From positions 1 to 37,808 of the forward strand of contig CADEDC010000056.1 of NCBI GenBank assembly GCA_902825985.1: a DNA stretch of 37,808 nucleotides, in the 5' to 3' direction. Below are positions 1-7,972 of the stretch, one piece after another; the first letter of the stretch is position 1, and each line of letters opens with the position of its first letter. The notes under the pieces are model-generated. The model did not search any database and had not been told where the DNA came from. It worked only from the letters and a program-made list of their open reading frames with translations. The position numbers were made by a program, and so were the translations under genes. The stretch comes from an uncultured Acidobacteriota bacterium. Its GTDB lineage: Bacteria > Acidobacteriota > Vicinamibacteria > Vicinamibacterales > CAVVIG01.

Positions 1-2
1 GC

Positions 3-83
3 GGGTAGGCCGGGTAGGCCGGGTAGGCCGGGTGGGCCGGGTGGGCCGGGTAGGGCGGGTGGGCCGGGTGGGGCGGGTAGGTG
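3..83. repeat. 9-bp tandem repeat, G-rich, nine imperfect copies
   Basis: Nine head-to-tail copies of a 9-bp unit, GGGTAGGCC or GGGTGGGCC, run from position 3 to about 83, the last ones diverging (GGGTAGGGC, GGGTGGGGC, GGGTAGGTG). The array may continue to the left of the window. Because the unit is a multiple of three, it leaves a long open frame of Gly-Arg-Val repeats, which is an artefact of the repeat. The array ends directly at the start of the TetR gene and the last copy supplies its ribosome-binding-like G-run. The purpose of the array is unknown. Confidence 0.9.
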
Positions 84-95
84 GGTTCACACATC

Positions 96-698
96 GTGAA
101 GGTCAGCTATCACCACGGCGACCTGCCGCGCGCGATGGTGCGGCAGGCGGTGCAGATCATCCAGCGGGACGGTCTCCATGCGCTGACGCTGCGCGGCGTC
201 GGCGAGCAGCTCGGCGTGTCGCGCACCGCGCTCTACCGTCACTTCACCGACAAGAACGACCTGCTCAAGGCGGTGGCGGCCGAGGGATTCCGCATGCTGC
301 AGGCCGAACTGCACGAGGCGTGGACGAGCGGTGGGGAAGGCCGGCTGGGCTTCGCGGCGATGGGTCGTGCCTACATCCAGTTCGCGGTGAATCACCCGTC
401 GCACTACCGCGTGATGTTCGGCGGGTCGCTGCGCGGGTCAGACATGCCGACACCCGATCCGGATGGCACCGGTGACGCCTTCGGCACCCTGGTGCATGCG
501 CTCGAGGCGCTGCAACGCGCCGGCGTGGTCCGCGACGATCCGCCGATGCAACTCGCCCTCTACGTCTGGGCGGTGGTGCATGGTGTCGCCATGCTGGCCA
601 TCGATGGAGTGCTGAAGCCGCCGGCCGACATCGTTGCACTCACGACGCTCGCCATCGAACGTCTGCGCACCGGCATCGAAGCGCCGCCGGCCGGCTAG
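96..698 (+). CDS. TetR/AcrR family transcriptional regulator
   Basis: A 200-aa one-component repressor. The N-terminus reads YHHGDLPRAM followed by a typical TetR helix-turn-helix (TLRGVGEQLGVSRTALYRHF, then TDKNDLL), at residues of about 5-60. The C-terminal half is the ligand and dimer region; the YHHGDL start is characteristic of the subgroup with a WHG-type C-terminal domain (family knowledge). I chose GTG 96 because a G-rich Shine-Dalgarno-like stretch (79-85) lies about 10 nt upstream; GTG 81 in the same frame is possible. The gene stands between the 9-bp repeat and a convergent efp. Its target and ligand cannot be read from the sequence, and no transporter gene is directly adjacent. 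Confidence 0.88.
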   Translation: MKVSYHHGDLPRAMVRQAVQIIQRDGLHALTLRGVGEQLGVSRTALYRHFTDKNDLLKAVAAEGFRMLQAELHEAWTSGGEGRLGFAAMGRAYIQFAVNHPSHYRVMFGGSLRGSDMPTPDPDGTGDAFGTLVHALEALQRAGVVRDDPPMQLALYVWAVVHGVAMLAIDGVLKPPADIVALTTLAIERLRTGIEAPPAG

Positions 699-726
699 CA
701 CCGATCGGCGGGCCGTGCGGTCCGAA

Positions 727-1302
727 CTAGGCGCGGCCGGCGAACTCGCGCGTCTCGGTGTGGACCTTCACCTTCTCCCCCTCCTTGATGAACAACGGCA
801 CGCGGATTTCCAGTCCGGTCTCCAGCGTCGCCGCCTTCGTCACGCCGCCGCTCGCCGTGTCGCCGCGGACACCCGGCTCGGTGGCGGTCACCGTCAGCTC
901 GACGTGAGGCGGGAACTGCACGCCGATCGGATTGCCGTTGTACTTGAGGATCTGCACCCCGACGTTGTCGACGAGCATCAGCCGATCGTCGCCGATGGTC
1001 TCGCCGCGCAGCGACAGCGTGTCGTACGACGCGCTGTCCATGAAGTGGTAGCCATCCGGGTCGGCATAGAGGAAGGTCGCGTTCACCTGCTCGAGATCCG
1101 GCTCGCCGAACTTGTCGCCCGCCTTGAACGTCTTGTCGAAGACCGCGCGGGTGAGCAGGTTGCGCATCTTCAGCCGCACCAGCGTCTGACCGCCGCGGGC
1201 CGTCGGCCGAGACACCTCGACGTCCATGCAGTGATATGGCGCACCTTCGAACTCGAAGAACATCTTCCGCTTGACATCGATCGCTTCAATCAGTGAGGCC
1301 AT
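727..1302 (-). CDS. efp: Elongation factor P
   Basis: A 191-aa protein matching EF-P along its whole length: N-terminal KOW-like domain, central OB domain, and a C-terminal OB domain with the signature region PGVRGDTASGGVTKAATLETG and VPLFIKEGEKVKV. EF-P binds between the P and E sites of the ribosome and relieves stalling at polyproline. The tip of the domain-I loop, where E. coli has Lys34 in PGKGQ, here reads ARGGQ, so an arginine (Arg36) occupies the modified position. No modification enzyme (EpmA or EarP type) lies in the window. ATG 1302 gives the usual length; an upstream in-frame extension to 1401 is unlikely. The gene converges on the TetR gene. Confidence 0.96.
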   Translation of the reverse strand: MASLIEAIDVKRKMFFEFEGAPYHCMDVEVSRPTARGGQTLVRLKMRNLLTRAVFDKTFKAGDKFGEPDLEQVNATFLYADPDGYHFMDSASYDTLSLRGETIGDDRLMLVDNVGVQILKYNGNPIGVQFPPHVELTVTATEPGVRGDTASGGVTKAATLETGLEIRVPLFIKEGEKVKVHTETREFAGRA

Positions 1303-1315
1303 GTGGGTGGTGAGT

Positions 1316-1321
1316 ATTCTA
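1316..1321 (-). promoter_or_regulatory. -10 element TAGAAT upstream of efp
   Basis: TAGAAT on the minus strand, with 13 nt between it and the efp ATG. The 13 nt are rich in C and A and contain no Shine-Dalgarno sequence, so the leader would be very short. No clear -35 is seen. Confidence 0.45.
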
Positions 1322-1430
1322 CGCCGCCAGCCCCGCCGTGACCACGCTCGAGCTGAGCCGCGTTCGCTGGCAGCGCTTTTGCCATCTCCCTGGATGCGCA
1401 TGGACGCGCAGAGCAGGAGGACGCACGACC

Positions 1431-1634
1431 GTGGACGATACGCGCTTCGACCTCCTCGGTGGCCTCGCGAAAGGCGAGGCGCATCTCCGGCGGGAACTCG
1501 CCGTCCTCGCGCCGTGGCACCTGATTGACGTGATTGCGGCGCATGGTCTCAGTCCATTGCATCGCACCGACCTCAATCGCCTGTCGCGCGACGGACTCAC
1601 CGAGATCATCGTGGCGCACCTGCACAACCGCTGA
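1431..1634 (+). CDS. Small hypothetical protein (67 aa)
   Basis: A 67-aa reading frame opening at GTG 1431, with a perfect AGGAGG at 1415-1420, 10 nt upstream. The protein is mostly alpha-helical in character (DLLGGLAKGEAHLRREL, WHLIDVIAAHGLS, LSRDGLTEIIVAHLHNR), with no cysteine, signal peptide or membrane segment. Third codon positions are GC-rich as in the neighbouring genes. I do not recognise a family. It lies between efp (divergent) and an MFS transporter (same strand, 48 nt downstream). The Shine-Dalgarno sequence and codon use favour a real gene, but with such a short frame in GC-rich DNA, chance cannot be excluded. Confidence 0.5.
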   Translation: MDDTRFDLLGGLAKGEAHLRRELAVLAPWHLIDVIAAHGLSPLHRTDLNRLSRDGLTEIIVAHLHNR

Positions 1635-1667
1635 GACCACCGTCGGCGTGGACGTCCCCGATTGTCG

Positions 1668-1673
1668 TATCCT
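1668..1673 (+). promoter_or_regulatory. -10-like TATCCT, 9 nt before the MFS start
   Basis: TATCCT ends 9 nt before ATG 1683. No Shine-Dalgarno sequence lies in those 9 nt. It is one of the set of close-set TANNNT hexamers that suggests leaderless transcripts. Confidence 0.4.
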
Positions 1674-1682
1674 TGGACGCCC

Positions 1683-2972
1683 ATGACCGACGCCGCGACT
1701 GCTCCGGCCCGTCCGATCAACAGCCCGGCGCAGGTGCTGTTCGCGAGTCTGATCGGCACGACCATCGAGTTCTTCGACTTCTACATCTACGCGACCGCTG
1801 CCGTCCTCGTCTTTCCGCGACTGTTCTTCCCGGCCACCGACCCTGCGTCGGCAACCCTGGCGTCGCTCGCCACGTTCGCCGTCGCCTTCTTCGCCCGTCC
1901 GATCGGCTCGGCGCTGTTCGGCCACTTCGGCGACCGCGTCGGCCGCAAGACGACCCTGGTCGCGGCGCTGCTCACGATGGGAGTGTCGACGGTCGGGATC
2001 GGCCTGCTGCCGACCTACGCGACGATCGGCATCGCGGCGCCGGCGCTGCTCGCGCTGTGCCGCTTCGGCCAGGGGCTCGGTCTGGGCGGCGAATGGGGCG
2101 GCGCGGTGCTGCTGGCGATCGAGAACGCGCCGCCCGACAAGCGCGCCTGGTACGGCATGTTCCCCCAGCTCGGGGCGCCGGTCGGCTTCTTCTTCTCCGG
2201 CAGCGTGTTCCTCGTCCTGTCGGCGCTGCTCGACGACGATCAGTTCTTCCGCTACGGCTGGCGGCTGCCTTTCCTCGCCAGCGCCGTCCTCGTGCTCATC
2301 GGCCTCTACGTGCGCCTGACGATTACCGAGACGCCGGTGTTCCAGCAGTCGCGCCGGCACCGCGAGCCGGTCAAGGTGCCGGTCGTGACCGTCTTCACCA
2401 GGCACACCCGCGCGCTGGTCGCCGGCACGCTCGTGTCGCTCGCGACCTTCGTCCTGTTCTACCTGATGACCGTCTTCACGCTGTCGTGGGGCACCAGCGC
2501 CCTCGGCTACAGCCGTGAGCAGTTCCTGGTCATGCAGCTCTTCGGCATCGTCTGCTTCGCCCTGACGATTCCGTTCGCGGCGCGGCTGGCCGAGATCGCG
2601 CGCCGCCGCACCATGATCGGCATCACGATCGCGATCGCGCTGTTCGGTCTCGTGATGGCGCCGATGTTCGTCGCCGGCACGGCCGGGGCGGTCATCACCA
2701 TGTCGATCGGCCTCGGCCTGATGGGGATGACCTACGGCCCGCTCGGGACGGTGCTGTCCGAGATGTTCCCGACCAACGTCCGTTACACCGGCAGCTCGCT
2801 GACCTTCAACCTCGCCGGCATCTTCGGCGCGTCGCTGGCGCCGTACATCGCCACCTGGCTGGCCACCAACTACGGTCTGGCCTACGTCGGCTACTACCTC
2901 ACGGGGTCGGCGCTGCTGACGCTCGCCGGCCTGATGATGACGAGCGAAACGAAGGGAACCGACCTCGCCTGA
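1683..2972 (+). CDS. MFS transporter, metabolite:H+ symporter (MHS) type
   Basis: A 429-aa inner-membrane protein with about twelve hydrophobic segments. The start IGTTIEFFDFYIYATAAVLVF and the loop GHFGDRVGRKTTL between segments 2 and 3 are typical of the MHS branch of the major facilitator superfamily (ShiA, KgtP and ProP relatives). GQGLGLGGEWGGAVLLAIENAP in segment 4 is also typical. Members import small organic acids, shikimate or compatible solutes with protons (family knowledge); the substrate here cannot be assigned. ATG 1683 is preferred over an in-frame TTG at 1662, which adds only seven residues. It appears to be a single-gene unit that converges on the PQQ-like gene, with 14 nt between the stops. 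Confidence 0.9.
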   Translation: MTDAATAPARPINSPAQVLFASLIGTTIEFFDFYIYATAAVLVFPRLFFPATDPASATLASLATFAVAFFARPIGSALFGHFGDRVGRKTTLVAALLTMGVSTVGIGLLPTYATIGIAAPALLALCRFGQGLGLGGEWGGAVLLAIENAPPDKRAWYGMFPQLGAPVGFFFSGSVFLVLSALLDDDQFFRYGWRLPFLASAVLVLIGLYVRLTITETPVFQQSRRHREPVKVPVVTVFTRHTRALVAGTLVSLATFVLFYLMTVFTLSWGTSALGYSREQFLVMQLFGIVCFALTIPFAARLAEIARRRTMIGITIAIALFGLVMAPMFVAGTAGAVITMSIGLGLMGMTYGPLGTVLSEMFPTNVRYTGSSLTFNLAGIFGASLAPYIATWLATNYGLAYVGYYLTGSALLTLAGLMMTSETKGTDLA

Positions 2973-2986
2973 GGCCCGCCGCTCGC

Positions 2987-4360
2987 CTAGTTGCCGCCCT
3001 TCGCGTTCGAAATCCGGTACAGCTTCGTCGCGGTGCGGATGAACAGGCTGCCGTTCGCGATGGCCGGCGTCGCCAGCGTGAACTCGTCGAGCGGATTCTT
3101 CGCGACCACCTCGAACGTCGGTCCGGCCTGGATCACGTAGGTGGTGCCGTCCTCGTTCAACGCGAAGATCTTGCCGTTGTACGACCACGGCGACGCCGAG
3201 AACATGCCGCCGTCCGGCGCAATCCGTCGACGGCCGTACACCTCCTCGCCCGACTGCGCGTGCGTCGCCGACAGGATGCCGCGATCGAGCAGCGAATAGT
3301 AGGTATCGCCGACGACGAGACCGGACGGATACGAACCGGCGAGCGTCGGGTGCGACCAGGCGATGTAGTCGTTGGTCCGCTGACCGGCGGGCAGGGTGAT
3401 GTCGCCGGTGGCGCCCGGCCGAACCGCGTACACCGGACGCACCGGGTCGGCGGGATAGCCGGAGCTGATGTACAGCAGGCCGCCGGCGGCAATCGGCGTC
3501 GCCGCATGAATCGACGTCATGCCGGCGATCTCCCACAACAGCTTGCCGTCCGTGCCGTACGAGCGGACCTTCTTCGACGCCGTCGTGACGATCTCCGTCC
3601 GCTGCGCGTTCTGCCAGACGAACGGCGACGACCAGCTGGACTTCTCATCCCGCGGCACCCGCCACAGCTCGTTGCCGGTGCGGGCGTCGAACGCCGCCAG
3701 AAACGACTGGGTCTCGTTGTCGCTTGAGATGTAGAGGCGACCGTCGTGCAACGTCGGCGATGACGCGCCGCCCCATCCCATGCGCATCGGCAGGGCGTCC
3801 ATCGGCTTCTGCCAGGCCACCGTGCCATCGAAATTCAGCGCGAACAGCCCGGCATAGCTCAGATACACGTACAGCCGCTGGCCATCGGTCACCGGCGTCT
3901 CCGAGGCCAGCGAGTTCTTCTGGTGCACCGCCTGTCCCGGCTTGCCGGTGCGCAGCACGCGCTCCCAGCGGACCTTGCCGCTCTGCGCATCCAGATCGTA
4001 GACCACCCACTTGTGCTCGGCCTGGTTGCGGTCCACGTCGTTGCCGGTCATCGTCCCGCCGGACGAGCGTGCGACGTACTCGGTGACGGGACGGAAGGTG
4101 TCCGTCGGCTTCGCGAGGTCGACGGCGCTGACGACGAAGACGTGATCGCCCCAGACGACCGGCGAACTCCAGCCGCGTCCCGGGACGTCGGTCTTCCAGA
4201 CGACGTTCTCGGTGGTCGACCAGCGATCGGGCAGCGCCGGGTGATTCGCCGCGACGCCGTTCGTGGTGCCGCGAAAGCGCGGCCAGTGCTGAGATTGCGC
4301 CGCCACCGGCGTGGCGGCCCCGAGCAGCAGCGCGAAGGCAAGCGGAAGGGCTGGATGCAT
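2987..4360 (-). CDS. Exported PQQ-like beta-propeller protein
   Basis: A 457-aa protein with a clear signal peptide (MHPALPLAFALLLGAATPVAAQS) followed by WPRFRGTTNGVA and repeated blade motifs of the PQQ/quinoprotein-alcohol-dehydrogenase-like type (for example VVYDLDAQSGKVRWE, LAAFDARTGNELWRVPRDE, YVYLSYAGLFALNFDGTVAWQ). It should fold as a periplasmic beta-propeller. No CxxCH haem site is present. Proteins of this type, related in fold to BamB, are very common in Acidobacteriota and Planctomycetota; most have no proven activity, so PQQ binding and enzyme activity are unproven. The gene sits alone, downstream of the AGCS symporter on the same strand with a 135-nt gap that holds its own promoter-like element and an inverted repeat. 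Confidence 0.85.
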   Translation of the reverse strand: MHPALPLAFALLLGAATPVAAQSQHWPRFRGTTNGVAANHPALPDRWSTTENVVWKTDVPGRGWSSPVVWGDHVFVVSAVDLAKPTDTFRPVTEYVARSSGGTMTGNDVDRNQAEHKWVVYDLDAQSGKVRWERVLRTGKPGQAVHQKNSLASETPVTDGQRLYVYLSYAGLFALNFDGTVAWQKPMDALPMRMGWGGASSPTLHDGRLYISSDNETQSFLAAFDARTGNELWRVPRDEKSSWSSPFVWQNAQRTEIVTTASKKVRSYGTDGKLLWEIAGMTSIHAATPIAAGGLLYISSGYPADPVRPVYAVRPGATGDITLPAGQRTNDYIAWSHPTLAGSYPSGLVVGDTYYSLLDRGILSATHAQSGEEVYGRRRIAPDGGMFSASPWSYNGKIFALNEDGTTYVIQAGPTFEVVAKNPLDEFTLATPAIANGSLFIRTATKLYRISNAKGGN

Positions 4361-4366
4361 GACACT

Positions 4367-4395
4367 CCCCGGTCTCAGAAGCCGGGGACACCATA
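4367..4395 (-). promoter_or_regulatory. -10 TATGGT plus inverted repeat overlapping the leader of the PQQ-like gene
   Basis: On the minus strand TATGGT (4395-4390) is followed two nucleotides later by a perfect inverted repeat, CCCCGG, 9 nt, CCGGGG (4387-4367). The second arm contains the GGGGAG that would be the Shine-Dalgarno sequence of the gene starting at 4360. The repeat could be an operator at the transcription start or a leader hairpin hiding the ribosome-binding site. Confidence 0.5.
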
Positions 4396-4495
4396 CCTCC
4401 GACCGACTCGGACGTCCACTGAATGTGTCCGCAGCGCCGGCCGAGGGACCAACGGCCGCGCTGCCGCCGGCCGCCCCGCCGACCAGCCTGATGCG

Positions 4496-5854
4496 CTAGT
4501 CGCCCGCCATGTCGATGTTGCCGCCCGTCAGGTACTTGCGTGTCTCGGCCGCGACGACGTTCGACAACAGCAGCAGGGCGATGAGGTTCGGCACTGCCAT
4601 CAGCCCGTTCGCGAGATCCGAGAAGTCCCAGACGAAGCTCAACGTGAACACCGAACCGGCGTAGACCGCGACGACCCACAGGATGCGGTACGGCACGATG
4701 AACCGCTTGCCGCCCAGATACTCGACCGCCTTCTCGCCGTAGTACGACCAGCCGAGAATCGTCGAGAACACGAACGTCAGCAGGCCGAGCGTCAGCACCG
4801 CCGGGCCGAAGGCCGGCAGCGTCTGCCTGAAGGCGCCGCTGGTCAGCTCCGCCCCCGAGAGTGAACCGAGCGCCGGGTTCTCCAGGATGCTGGTGACGAT
4901 CACCATGCCGGACAGGGCACAGACGACCACCGTGTCCCAGAACGTGCCGGTGGCCGAGACCAGCGCCTGGCGGACCGGGTTGCGGCTCTGCGCCGCGGCG
5001 GCGACGATCGGCGCCGATCCGAGGCCGGATTCGTTCGAGAACAGTCCGCGCGCCACGCCGTAGCGTGCCGCCGACATCACGGCGAAGCCGGCGAAGCCGC
5101 CGCCGGCCGCCTGCTCGCTGAAGGCGCTGGCGACGATCAGCTCGATCGCCGGCCAGATGAACTCGGCACTGAAGGCGAGGATGGCGACGCAGCCGGCGAC
5201 GTAGGCCACCGCCATGAACGGCACCAGCCACTCGCAGACGCGGGCGATCGACTGGAGGCCGCCGAGAATCACCACCGCGGTCAGCCCCATCAGCACGACG
5301 CCGGTCAGCTGCGGGTTCACACCGAAGTTGGTCTGCGCCATGGTCGCGATCGAGTTCGCCTGCACCATGTTGCCGATGCCGAACGACGCGATGACCGTGA
5401 AGACGGCGAACAGGGCGCCGAGCCACTTCATGCCGAGGCCGCGTTCGAGCGCGTACATCGGGCCGCCGAGCATCGTCCCATCCGCGGTCCTGACGCGGTA
5501 CTTCACCGCGAGCAGCGCCTCGCTGTACTTCGTCGCCGTGCCGAGCACGCCGGTGAGCCACATCCAGAGGATGGCGCCCGGTCCACCGAGGCCGACCGCG
5601 GTGGCGACGCCGATGATGTTGCCGGTGCCGATGGTGGCGGCGAGCGCCGTGGTGAGGGCGGCGAACGGACTGACGTCGCCGGGGGCGCCCGGCTCCCGCG
5701 TCACCGACAGGCGAATCGCGGTCCACAGATGGCGCTGCATGACGCCGGTCCGGATGGTCAGGAAGATGTGCGTGCCGAAGAGCAGGATGAGCAGCGGGGG
5801 GCCCCAGACGAATCCGTCCAGCGTCCGTATCCACCCGTGGATGACGTCAAGCAT
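4496..5854 (-). CDS. Sodium:alanine/glycine symporter (AGCS family)
   Basis: A 452-aa inner-membrane protein with many hydrophobic segments. The motifs ALTTALAATIGTGNIIGVATAVGLGGPGAILWMWLTG, KYSEALLAVKYR and YGVARGLFSNESGLGSAPI are hallmarks of the alanine or glycine:cation symporter family (AgcS, DagA, AlsT). It imports a neutral amino acid with Na+; alanine or glycine is likely from the family, but D-Ala and others occur. Length is normal (about 450-490). ATG 5854 is preceded by GGGAG 11 nt upstream, which is a rather long spacing. It lies divergent to htpG with 148 nt between them. Confidence 0.93.
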   Translation of the reverse strand: MLDVIHGWIRTLDGFVWGPPLLILLFGTHIFLTIRTGVMQRHLWTAIRLSVTREPGAPGDVSPFAALTTALAATIGTGNIIGVATAVGLGGPGAILWMWLTGVLGTATKYSEALLAVKYRVRTADGTMLGGPMYALERGLGMKWLGALFAVFTVIASFGIGNMVQANSIATMAQTNFGVNPQLTGVVLMGLTAVVILGGLQSIARVCEWLVPFMAVAYVAGCVAILAFSAEFIWPAIELIVASAFSEQAAGGGFAGFAVMSAARYGVARGLFSNESGLGSAPIVAAAAQSRNPVRQALVSATGTFWDTVVVCALSGMVIVTSILENPALGSLSGAELTSGAFRQTLPAFGPAVLTLGLLTFVFSTILGWSYYGEKAVEYLGGKRFIVPYRILWVVAVYAGSVFTLSFVWDFSDLANGLMAVPNLIALLLLSNVVAAETRKYLTGGNIDMAGD

Positions 5855-5923
5855 GCGTTACGCGACTCCCACATCGCGACCCAACCCCAGCCGTCATTCT
5901 CGCACCCTTTTCGCCCCGCCGGT

Positions 5924-5953
5924 TTGAATCGCGGCCCGCGGTTGTTCTATGGT
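5924..5953 (+). promoter_or_regulatory. Sigma70-like promoter of htpG
   Basis: TTGAAT (5924-5929), an 18-nt spacer and TATGGT (5948-5953), 49 nt before the htpG ATG. Each hexamer matches four of six consensus bases. No CIRCE-type inverted repeat or sigma32-like sequence was seen. Confidence 0.4.
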
Positions 5954-6002
5954 GGTGCATCGGATATCGCCGCCGTCCTGGCGGCCCAGACACCATCACA
6001 CC

Positions 6003-7943
6003 ATGACTGACACGACTTCCAGGGAAACCCTCGGCTTCCAGACCGAGGTCAAACAGTTGCTGCACCTGATGGTGCATTCCCTCTACGGGAACAAGGAAAT
6101 CTTCCTGCGCGAGCTCGTCTCGAACGCCTCGGACGCGTGCGACAAGCTGCGCTTCGAGAACGTCGCCCACGGCATGCCGATCGACGGCGACGCGGCGTTG
6201 CGCATCGACGTCCGCTGCGATCCCGAGGCGCGCACCATCACCGTGTCGGACAACGGTATCGGGCTGTCGCGGCAGGAGGTCATCGACCACATCGGCACCA
6301 TCGCGAAGTCCGGCACGCGCGAGTTCTTCCAGCGGCTCGGCGACGACGACGCCAAGGGAGCCCAGCTCATCGGCCAGTTCGGCGTCGGCTTCTACTCGGC
6401 ATTCATCGTCGCGGACAGGGTCACGCTGCTCACCCGCCGTGCCGATGCGATGCCGGACGCCGGCGTCCGGTGGGAGAGCGCCGGGGAGGGCGAGTACTCG
6501 GTCGAGACCGTCCACAAGGAGACGCGCGGCACCGACGTCATCCTGCACCTGCGGCCCGGCGAAGACGAGCTCCTGTCGGGCTCGGCGCTCCGCGCCATCC
6601 TCCGCAAGTACTCGGACCACCTCACCTTCCCGATCTTCATGAGGAAGGAGCGCTGGGACGCCGACACGAAGGCGCAGGTCGTCACCGACGAAGACGAGCA
6701 GGTGAACAAGGCGTCGGCGCTGTGGGCCCGGTCCAAGTCGGACATCACCGAGGCCGAGTACGAGGAGTTCTACAAGCACGTCGCCCACGATTTCGAACCG
6801 CCGCTGGCGTGGACGCACGCGAAGGTCGAGGGGCGGCAGGAGTTCACGCAGCTCTTCTACCTGCCGCGCCGTGCACCGTTCGACCTCTGGGACCGCGAAC
6901 GCCGTCACGGCGTGAAGCTCTACGTCCGCCGCGTGTTCATCATGGATTCGGCCGAACAGCTGATGCCGGCCTACTTGCGGTTCGTGCGCGGCGTCATCGA
7001 TTCGAGCGACCTGCCGCTCAACGTGTCGCGCGAGATCCTGCAGCAGTCGGGCGATGTCGCGCAGATGCGCGCCGCGTCGGTGAAGCGGGTGCTGAACCTC
7101 CTCGACGAGCTGGCGGAGAAGCAGCCCGAGAAGTACGCCACCGTGTGGAACGAGTTCGGCCGCGTGCTCAAGGAGGGCATCGTCGAGGATGCCGGCAATC
7201 GCGAGCGCCTGGCCCGGCTGCTGCGGTTCGCCTCGACGCGCGGCGACGCCGCCGACGCCTCGGTGTCGCTTGCCGGCTACGTCACCCGCATGAAGCCGGG
7301 ACAGGACGCGATCTACTACCTGGCGGCCGAGAGCATCAGCGCCGCGTCGCAGAGTCCGCATCTCGAGGTCTTCCGCAAGCACGGCGTCGAGGTGCTGCTG
7401 CTGCCCGATCGCATCGATGAGTGGGTGGTCGGCCACCTGACCGAGTTCGACGGCAAGCCGCTGAAGTCGGCGGCCCAGGGCAGCCTCGACGTCAGCGCGC
7501 TCGGCGCCGACGCGGCCGGCGACGGCGCCGCCGTCGACGACGCGGACTTCGCCGATCTGGTGACGCGGATGCAGGGCGTGCTCGAGGGACGCGCCTCGCA
7601 GGTGCGGTTGACCCGCCGGCTCACCGATTCACCGGCCTGCCTGGTCGCCGACGAGACCGGCATGAGCCGGCACATGGAGCGGCTGCTGCGCGACGCCGGG
7701 CAGACGATCCCGGCGACCCCGCCGATCTTCGAGGTCAATCCGACGCATCCGGTGGTGCAGCGGCTGAAGCGCGAAACCGACACCGCCGTGTTCGGTGACT
7801 GGACGCAGGTGCTGTTCGATCAGGCGATGCTGGCCGAGGGGACGCCGCTGGACGATCCGGCGGCCTTCGTCAAGCGCCTGAACAGCCTGACGCTGGCGCT
7901 CGCCGGCGAGGGTGGGCCGAAGCTCTGGACGCCCGGCAGCTGA
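6003..7943 (+). CDS. htpG: Molecular chaperone HtpG (Hsp90)
   Basis: A 646-aa cytosolic ATP-dependent chaperone. The N-terminal GHKL ATPase shows [16 protein letters not shown], the [27 protein letters not shown] lid region and [15 protein letters not shown]. The middle domain has RRVFIMD and the conserved [12 protein letters not shown]. The C-terminal dimer domain ends with [13 protein letters not shown] and lacks the eukaryotic MEEVD tail, as expected in bacteria. Length is close to the family norm (about 620-650). ATG 6003 begins [20 protein letters not shown], aligning with known N-termini. It is a single-gene unit converging on the M23 peptidase gene. Confidence 0.97.
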   Translation: MTDTTSRETLGFQTEVKQLLHLMVHSLYGNKEIFLRELVSNASDACDKLRFENVAHGMPIDGDAALRIDVRCDPEARTITVSDNGIGLSRQEVIDHIGTIAKSGTREFFQRLGDDDAKGAQLIGQFGVGFYSAFIVADRVTLLTRRADAMPDAGVRWESAGEGEYSVETVHKETRGTDVILHLRPGEDELLSGSALRAILRKYSDHLTFPIFMRKERWDADTKAQVVTDEDEQVNKASALWARSKSDITEAEYEEFYKHVAHDFEPPLAWTHAKVEGRQEFTQLFYLPRRAPFDLWDRERRHGVKLYVRRVFIMDSAEQLMPAYLRFVRGVIDSSDLPLNVSREILQQSGDVAQMRAASVKRVLNLLDELAEKQPEKYATVWNEFGRVLKEGIVEDAGNRERLARLLRFASTRGDAADASVSLAGYVTRMKPGQDAIYYLAAESISAASQSPHLEVFRKHGVEVLLLPDRIDEWVVGHLTEFDGKPLKSAAQGSLDVSALGADAAGDGAAVDDADFADLVTRMQGVLEGRASQVRLTRRLTDSPACLVADETGMSRHMERLLRDAGQTIPATPPIFEVNPTHPVVQRLKRETDTAVFGDWTQVLFDQAMLAEGTPLDDPAAFVKRLNSLTLALAGEGGPKLWTPGS

Positions 7944-7954
7944 TCGCCGGTCGT

Positions 7955-7972
7955 CTGACCGCCCAGGGTCAG
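7955..7972. terminator. Short hairpin between convergent htpG and M23 genes
   Basis: CTGACC, 6 nt, GGTCAG forms a perfect 6-bp stem 12 nt after the htpG stop and overlapping the stop of the convergent peptidase gene. There is only a TT after it and no T-tract, so it is a weak candidate for a bidirectional terminator. Confidence 0.3.

Noticed and set aside
32..475. Open frame of Gly-Arg-Val repeats running into the TetR gene
   Set aside because: Produced by the 9-bp repeat and by the frame opposite the real TetR codons; the protein is Arg/Ala-rich and unlike any family.
1290..3536. 748-codon open frame on the minus strand across the MFS gene
   Set aside because: Antisense shadow: long stop-free frames are expected opposite GC-rich genes; the translation is low-complexity Arg/Ala/Glu.
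3645..5834. 729-codon minus-strand frame spanning two genes
   Set aside because: It crosses the end of the AGCS gene, an intergenic promoter and the PQQ-like gene in the wrong frame, so it is an artefact.
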